DNA of 64,000 nt from Albula goreensis (Eukaryota; Chordata; Actinopteri; Albuliformes; Albulidae): assembly GCA_022829145.1 (NCBI GenBank), contig CM040741.1:63644547-63708546 (forward strand). The letters are read 5' to 3'. The notes below the pieces were generated by a model that searched no databases, was not told the DNA's origin, and saw only the letters and a program-made list of their open reading frames with translations. Shown piece by piece: positions 58,451-64,000 of this stretch; positions within the stretch are counted from its first letter, which is position 1, and every line of letters begins with the position of its first letter. Both the position numbers and the translations under genes were made by a program.

Positions 58451-60505
58451 TAAACCCGAAGTAGAGCAATGATGATAGTTATGTTTGATGAAACCCATTT
58501 GATGAAGCTGCAATTTTCTGCCTATCGCTGACTTGAGTCAATCAAACACACCCTCGAACTGCCCTCAACTTTCCAAGTTATTAAAATGATCTTAAATTCC
58601 AGCTATGTTTCTTGATAAGCTCATGAATAACAGCGGAACACCAGGCACATCTCCATGTTTAACGTTTTACTGTCACATCGATGAATACACGATTGTCTGA
58701 GCCATACCAGCTGATGGAAATGAAAACTTAATGAAGACTGATCCTACATGGAAGTTGGACCTAAGGTAAAACATTCCGTATGTCTGTACACATGCATTCT
58801 CTGTAGGGAGGAGGGATAGTGTGCTGTGTGGGGAGAGAAGGGAATGTTTTCACAATTGTGGGGAGTTTTTGAAGACCAAAGAGGACGGCAAACATGTCCT
58901 GACTTGCAGTTTTTTGTGGTTGAGACATTGCCATTAAAGGCATGAAAGGACATGTGTGACAGCACATATTACTGCCTTCTGACAGAGGTAACAGCATTTC
59001 ATACTTACACTGGAATTTCACAGGGATTACATGCTGCTCCACCCCCAAAGTTTATAAGGTGGTTATATAATAAAATGACAACTTTTACAACTCCATCTGT
59101 AACATCTGTGAGTATCAAGTGAAAGATAAAATATCACTTGAGTTGTTGTACATAACGTCAAATCAGATGTTTTACGATATTGTCACCCATTCATCTTCAG
59201 CTGTAATTTTAAGAGTAACCGTTCCATCAACATTTACGTGAGAATGGGGAAACTTTTGTTTTGCCAGGACTGCATGTGCAGTAGATCAGTCTGAAACTAC
59301 AGTTTGCTTCCTTTAACTGTTAACCACTATAAAGATGATACTTCTGGTATCATCAATCCCTTCTTTTATCATGTCTGATACTTTTATAGAAGTAATTCTT
59401 TTTTTTCCACATACATTTGTACTAAACCATCCATAAACTTTCTGCACCCTATTTTAATTAATGTTGACAAATGCTGCTCCTAATGAAACATTTTAAAATT
59501 TAGTAAATGTAATTCGAACCATTTTCACTGTTCACACTGAAATAACCACAGTCTTGGGGGGAAAAATCATGTATAGGTGCAAACAGAAGAAAAACATGGA
59601 CTCTACAGAGGTAGAAAGACTGAGTGGATTAAGATTCCATTCATGTCAGTCAGTGTGTGTGCTGGACACACGATACCTGCAAACCCAAATTACGGGATAC
59701 AATTGCACCGAGGCAATTTAAGATTCAGACCTGAGTGACATCTGAGAGGGGACTGAAGGTCACTCACTGGCTGTGCAGCTCTGAGTGAAGGAGTGTAGTT
59801 GGAAACTCTGAATATCCTTCATGCCATTCTTAAAGCTGTGTTAATAACAGATACCTGCCATGTGCAATGTCAAAAGGTACATGACATTTAAATGTTTGTG
59901 AAAGAACAAATGATTCATACAATAATTTGAAAAATATGTATTCAAAATCTATACTTAAGACATGTATGAAAATGAAGACATTAACTTTAAGGAGTTGGTG
60001 GTTACATATTCATGCTCTGTCAACATACATGTATACAGTATTTTGCAGTATTCTGTTAGGCCCCTCTTACTTAAATTTCAATTTTAAATCCTGAGAAGTA
60101 AAGATTTGGACTGCAAGGCACATAAAAATAGCTGTACAAGGTACACTGGTCAAGTCTACACACATTGGAGATGTCTGACAGCTGCAACTAGTTTCTGAAC
60201 CGACCTTTTGAACCAAAAGAAAGCTTTATCCAAAACGGATAGCATATCTCATTTGCTGATACATCAGAACATTGATAAATGTTCATGATTTTGAAATTAT
60301 GCTGGACTTTATCTAATTAAATGTTCACATTAAATGGAGTCAAAACAAACCCATTTTTGCCCTAAAATAATAATTATAATAAGAAAATTACTCAGTTGTT
60401 ACAAAACAGAACAGAGGCCTAAATCTATGATGGGGGAACTACAGTTTTCCGGTTTTTTTTTTTCAATCTAAAAAAATCTAGGGGCAGTCAAGAACGGCTG
60501 TATTC

Positions 60506-61874
60506 ACAGCTGGATTTCAAATTTTACTGTTTATTTCTCAAAAGTTTTTCCCCCAATCTGAACTCAGTAAAACCTGTTGATCTTCTGCTAGCAGCCCTTT
60601 CCTGCCACCTCTGGAAGGAGAGAGCTGTAGGTATGTTACTCCTCTGATCTGATGATGGGTTATCTCACTTCTTTCCACACTGCAGATGCACCACTTATTA
60701 CATGCCTCATGCCTCCTATATAGTCGAAGGATGAGGAAGTCAACAAACACTCAGTTTGCACTGCCATAGTCCCCCAACCTGACCAGGAGTGGCCACTAGA
60801 GAGCGATGAGACCAACAAAACCAGCTAACATATCCCCTATCATTCCCCCGTGAGGTTAATGAAGACTTCCAGCCATAGCTGGCGATGGCATGGGTGAGAC
60901 TCCAAAACCCAGCTGCAGGGCCCATAGAATTTATACTTTTTTTCTATTTCTAATTATTTTCTATTCACATGATGGCGAGTCAACTAGGAAAGAGCCGGGG
61001 AAAAAATAAAGTGAAAAAAAAAAAAACAGGAGAAATTGTCGATATGTCCATTGTAAAATCCGGTGCAGCCATGAGGAGAAGTAGTCATAGGCTGGGCATA
61101 GCTGAGGTTGCTTAAATATCTAGCTGTACAAACAGATACATAAAAAAATAAGCTATGCTAAGTTTTCCCTGGGTAAGGGTCCTATGGACCAAATAAATAA
61201 TGCAAATCTATACAAATACTAAAATATCAATATATACAAACGTGTAGGACTGCAGAACTACAGAAACAAGACCGCAAATGCTGAGTGTGAAAACTATAAC
61301 TCAAAAACAATGGAACAAATAAAAGGGATGTGGAAAATAAGTGAAAAGGTATCCCTTTAACACAGAGCACAGACACAAATCAGAGACAATTTCTCTCTGC
61401 TGAATAGAGTAACGTCCTGTCTAAATCCAGAACCATGACAGCACTTAAAAAAAATCAGGTATGGCACAATAACACTTTTTGGTACCCAAGCTGAACATGC
61501 CCAGTGCTGAGAGTGGTATGCATGAAGGGGATATGGTACAGTACCGGCGGATATTTTCAGTCAACACATAACAGCCGGTTTTTGTTCACTTGTTGAGACT
61601 GCCTTCAGTGGAGAGAGGAAGAGAAGTTTCCCATCAGCTGATTGGCTGCATAATGTCCTTCATCCCACACAGAGCTGTGATAACTCCCAGAAGTCTTTGT
61701 GGATCGGGAGGGGGATGGGTGGCGTGGGGGGTGAGGTGGGGGTGTTCAGAGAATGTGCATCAGAAACTCTCATTGAATGACCCAGAAACAGTGTGAAGGC
61801 TGTTCCTGGAAAATGAAAGGTTAGACGGATGGGCCCATGGGCAGAAGTCATGGGCTGTCTGACTAATCGCTTGT
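60506..61874 (-). other. marveld2: marveld2 3' UTR
   Basis: About 1.37 kb between the stop codon at 61875-61877 and a minus-strand AATAAA (60530-60535). AT-rich, with no conserved frame. The extent is inferred. Confidence 0.45.
60530..60535 (-). terminator. marveld2: poly(A) signal AATAAA (marveld2, minus)
   Basis: TTTATT on the plus strand, AATAAA on the minus strand, about 1.34 kb downstream of the marveld2 stop. Other signals are possible. Confidence 0.4.
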
Positions 61875-61994
61875 TTAGCTGTAGCCGTCTGTCCAGTTCA
61901 TAGCTTTGTTGTATTCTTGGATCTTCAGTTTGATGTGGGACAGTTTATTTTTCAGATACTCACAGCGCTCCTTCTTCTCCAAAAAGGCTGGGTC
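61875..61994 (-). CDS. marveld2: marveld2 last exon
   Basis: 39 codons plus TAA (complement of 61875-61877). The acceptor is CTTTTCCAG (complement of 61995-62003), followed by [17 protein letters not shown] and onward. Predicted coiled coil, cytosolic. Confidence 0.82.
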   Translation of the reverse strand, partial: DPAFLEKKERCEYLKNKLSHIKLKIQEYNKAMNWTDGYS

Positions 61995-63884
61995 CTGGAA
62001 AAGTAAGACCATGGTTGAATTATGCTTAAAAAATGTTAAAATGAAATCATTGTGTGTTTCACATCAAACAGTTGGTCAATTTAAAAACTAAACAAACAAA
62101 ATGTTAATATGCAATATAAAGTACCAAATACAACAGCAGAAATATCACAAAACACCACAGATAATCTAATAAACCCAGTTGTTATGAAGAACAAATCTGG
62201 TTTGAAAAACATGCCTGCTTCCCTCAGCAAATACATGTAAGGCTATTCTCAAACTACAAATACATCCTGTGACGAGAAACTGACTCAAGACATAGTTACA
62301 CAAGTATGCACCATGCACACATAAAATTATGAATCTAACATTTGCATTGTGCTCATGGAAAATCCAGAGGAGGACGGATGGTTTCTAGGAACAAGAATGC
62401 TGAGACTTGAAAGTACAGAATCTAGACAGTAAAAGTTATTGAGCAACTGAAACAATGGATTTTCCAGTTGCTCTGTGTACCCTGACTGAAACATTGATTG
62501 TTTTTGCTTCTCAATCAAAGAAAAAAGGGAAGTCCAACATGTTTCAAAAGGGGGAGTTATATGTTTGCTTGCACTGCCTTTGTTTGTGGAGTGTTTCTCC
62601 CTGCCCTATGGCCAATATATAATGAGATAATCTGTGTCCTGAGATAATAACGCTGCTTCACTACTGTCAGTTATATCTGAACAGTAGCAATTGCATATTT
62701 TTGCACACATATGAAAAGTGAATTTTCCAGGCCCAGCTGACCTCAACAGAATAGTACTGCAGACCAAGGAACGGAGATAAATAAGAAACAGAGCTGGAGG
62801 AATGTGCAGCGATAAACACACTGAATCTGTGAATAAACCACCTCTTGTTGTCAGGCGCCAACAACCTTCACAAGGGCAACTACTGTACAATCAGGTAAAA
62901 AACTTGTTCTGCGGTTACCAGGGAAACGTAGCGACCAGGAACCTAAGGTGGAAGTGCCAAAGGGGTATACAAAACAGCATGCCGCTCAATGACGATAAGG
63001 AGCTCAGTCTGTTTTAATCAATCACCTACAAACATTTCCACACTCAGGTGTGCAATTAACATTTAAAATGGTTACGTGTCATAAGTACGTGTCAGAAGTT
63101 GGTCCCACAAAAATATCATTTATATGATTTAGTAGTAATGTTACGCTTTATTCAGTGTATTTCTGTGTGTGCATGAGAAAATAAAGGGAGGGCTCTGTGC
63201 ATGCTAATAGCATTTCCTTCTGTTTCTGAACGTGCTGTCACAGACATACAATGGAGGGATTCCGCTCCAGGAGGCCAACTGAAAGACCCAGGGCAGACTC
63301 AATGAGCCTCCCCCCCTCTTTCCTGCTTGCCCCTCCCGGCTTGACCCATTGTTCCTCAGCACAAAGTATGCAACAATGACAAAGCGGGAGCTGCTGGTCC
63401 ACCCAGGCCCAACTGCTACCGCATCAACCCCTGACAAACTGGAGATTCCCACTGCTTTCTCAAACTCAGGGCCCTCCGATCCTCTCTCAGGAGTACAGGG
63501 AGAGGACACCTGGAGCACAAGAGAGGGTGGAGTAGAGGTGACAGTATTGTCCGGCATCTAACTTCACTTTCTGGGCACATAATTATGAGACCAACTAGCG
63601 TCTGTTTACTCTACTGTGATTTATCTCCACCCAGCCTCTGATGGTCTTCTCTTGTAAAAGGCTGGTTACTGTTCATGAGTTCATGAATCATGAGTATTTT
63701 GGGTGGGTGCATGAAATACAAATGCCTCAACCATACAAATCCACTCTCAGCATTCTCCAAGCACCAGTGAGATTGCAGGAAGCCAAGTACAGAAAGAGGT
63801 TCATCCACAGACACAGGACAGGGCTGGACTCACTTTCTTTTTCCTCTGATACTCCTGAAGGATCATGTTTATCCGGTTGCGTTC
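61875..63884 (-). CDS. marveld2: tricellulin (MARVELD2) C-terminal exons, partial
   Basis: Two consecutive minus-strand exons, 63834-63884 and 61875-61994, joined in phase 0. They encode 56 residues, [17 protein letters not shown] then [39 protein letters not shown] and a stop. This is the end of the occludin/ELL coiled-coil domain (KxKLSHIK signature). The LEKKERC segment and the MNW..GYS terminus fit tricellulin (MARVELD2), a four-pass membrane protein of tricellular tight junctions that binds ZO-1 through this domain. Occludin ends differently (DYDxQKT) and so does ELL. The rest of the gene lies beyond 64000. The teleost paralogue (a or b) cannot be decided. Confidence 0.8.
61995..63833 (-). 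other. marveld2: marveld2 last intron
   Basis: 1.84 kb with GTGAGT donor (complement of 63828-63833) and CAG acceptor. No exon or repeat recognised inside; AT-rich with a pyrimidine/purine mix. Confidence 0.6.
63834..63884 (-). CDS. marveld2: marveld2 penultimate exon
   Basis: 51 nt, 17 codons in phase 0, [17 protein letters not shown]. The acceptor CCTTTCTTCCAG is the complement of 63885-63896. The exon is small, but both splice sites are strong and the frame joins cleanly to the last exon. Confidence 0.78.
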
Positions 63885-64000
63885 CTGGAAGAAAGGAAAA
63901 CATTCATCTTCACAACGTAGTTCTTGAATTCCATAAGCAACTCAGCAAGGGTGGTAGCACACTCACTTGAGGATGCTCTTGTGAGAATTACCAAACACAA

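Larger units (their letters stand above)
57416..60505. other. intergenic region hmgcs1-marveld2 (tail to tail)
   Basis: Holds two inverted-repeat elements (57591-57770 and 58268-58450) and otherwise AT-rich unique sequence. No gene recognised. Confidence 0.6.

Noticed and set aside
63966..64000. Possible next upstream marveld2 exon on the minus strand (GTGAGT at complement of 63961-63966)
   Set aside because: The phase needed to join the 51-nt exon contains an in-frame stop within the visible bases, so an exon there is not supported.

Overview
The window is vertebrate nuclear DNA, almost certainly from a ray-finned (teleost) fish. It has spliced genes with GT..AG introns and long AT-rich introns. 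CA/GT microsatellites are abundant, and degenerate interspersed repeats of the kind common in teleost genomes recur, including a short terminal-inverted-repeat family with at least four copies. I cannot name the species. No prokaryotic features, CRISPR arrays, rRNA, tRNA or transposase genes were found.

Layout: (1) 1-16817 is intron sequence upstream of the first visible map3k1 exon, with no coding exon that I can support. (2) 16818-39841 (+) holds 19 consecutive coding exons of map3k1 (MEKK1). They correspond to exons 2-20 of the vertebrate gene and give 1,355 residues with every splice phase compatible; exon 1, with the N-terminus, lies upstream of the window. The 3' UTR runs to a poly(A) signal at 42492. 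(3) 42511-45900 is intergenic. (4) 45940-57415 (+) holds hmgcs1 (cytosolic HMG-CoA synthase): a TATA/CCAAT/GC-box promoter, a noncoding first exon, nine coding exons giving 500 residues with Glu95, Cys129 and His264 all present, and a 2.5 kb 3' UTR. (5) 57416-60510 is intergenic with two copies of the inverted-repeat element. (6) 60510-64000 (-) is the 3' end of a gene ending in an occludin/ELL-type coiled coil, best matched by marveld2 (tricellulin). Its last two coding exons and 3' UTR are visible.

The three genes are functionally unrelated: a stress/JNK-pathway kinase and E3 ligase, a sterol-pathway enzyme and a tight-junction protein. Their human counterparts all lie on chromosome 5, so the neighbourhood looks like conserved vertebrate synteny rather than an operon or a new system. 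hmgcs1 and marveld2 are tail to tail; map3k1 and hmgcs1 are head to tail.

I found no convincing new multi-gene system. The observations most worth checking are: a map3k1 intron that is mostly GT microsatellite; two very long pyrimidine tracts abutting map3k1 acceptors; a NAGNAG acceptor before the RING exon; a 23-bp echo of hmgcs1 exon 3 at the start of the next intron; dense GCTAGC/AACGTTA words confined to hmgcs1 intron 1; a G-quadruplex-prone telomere-like patch; the shared inverted-repeat family; and a 19-bp hairpin in map3k1 intron 1.
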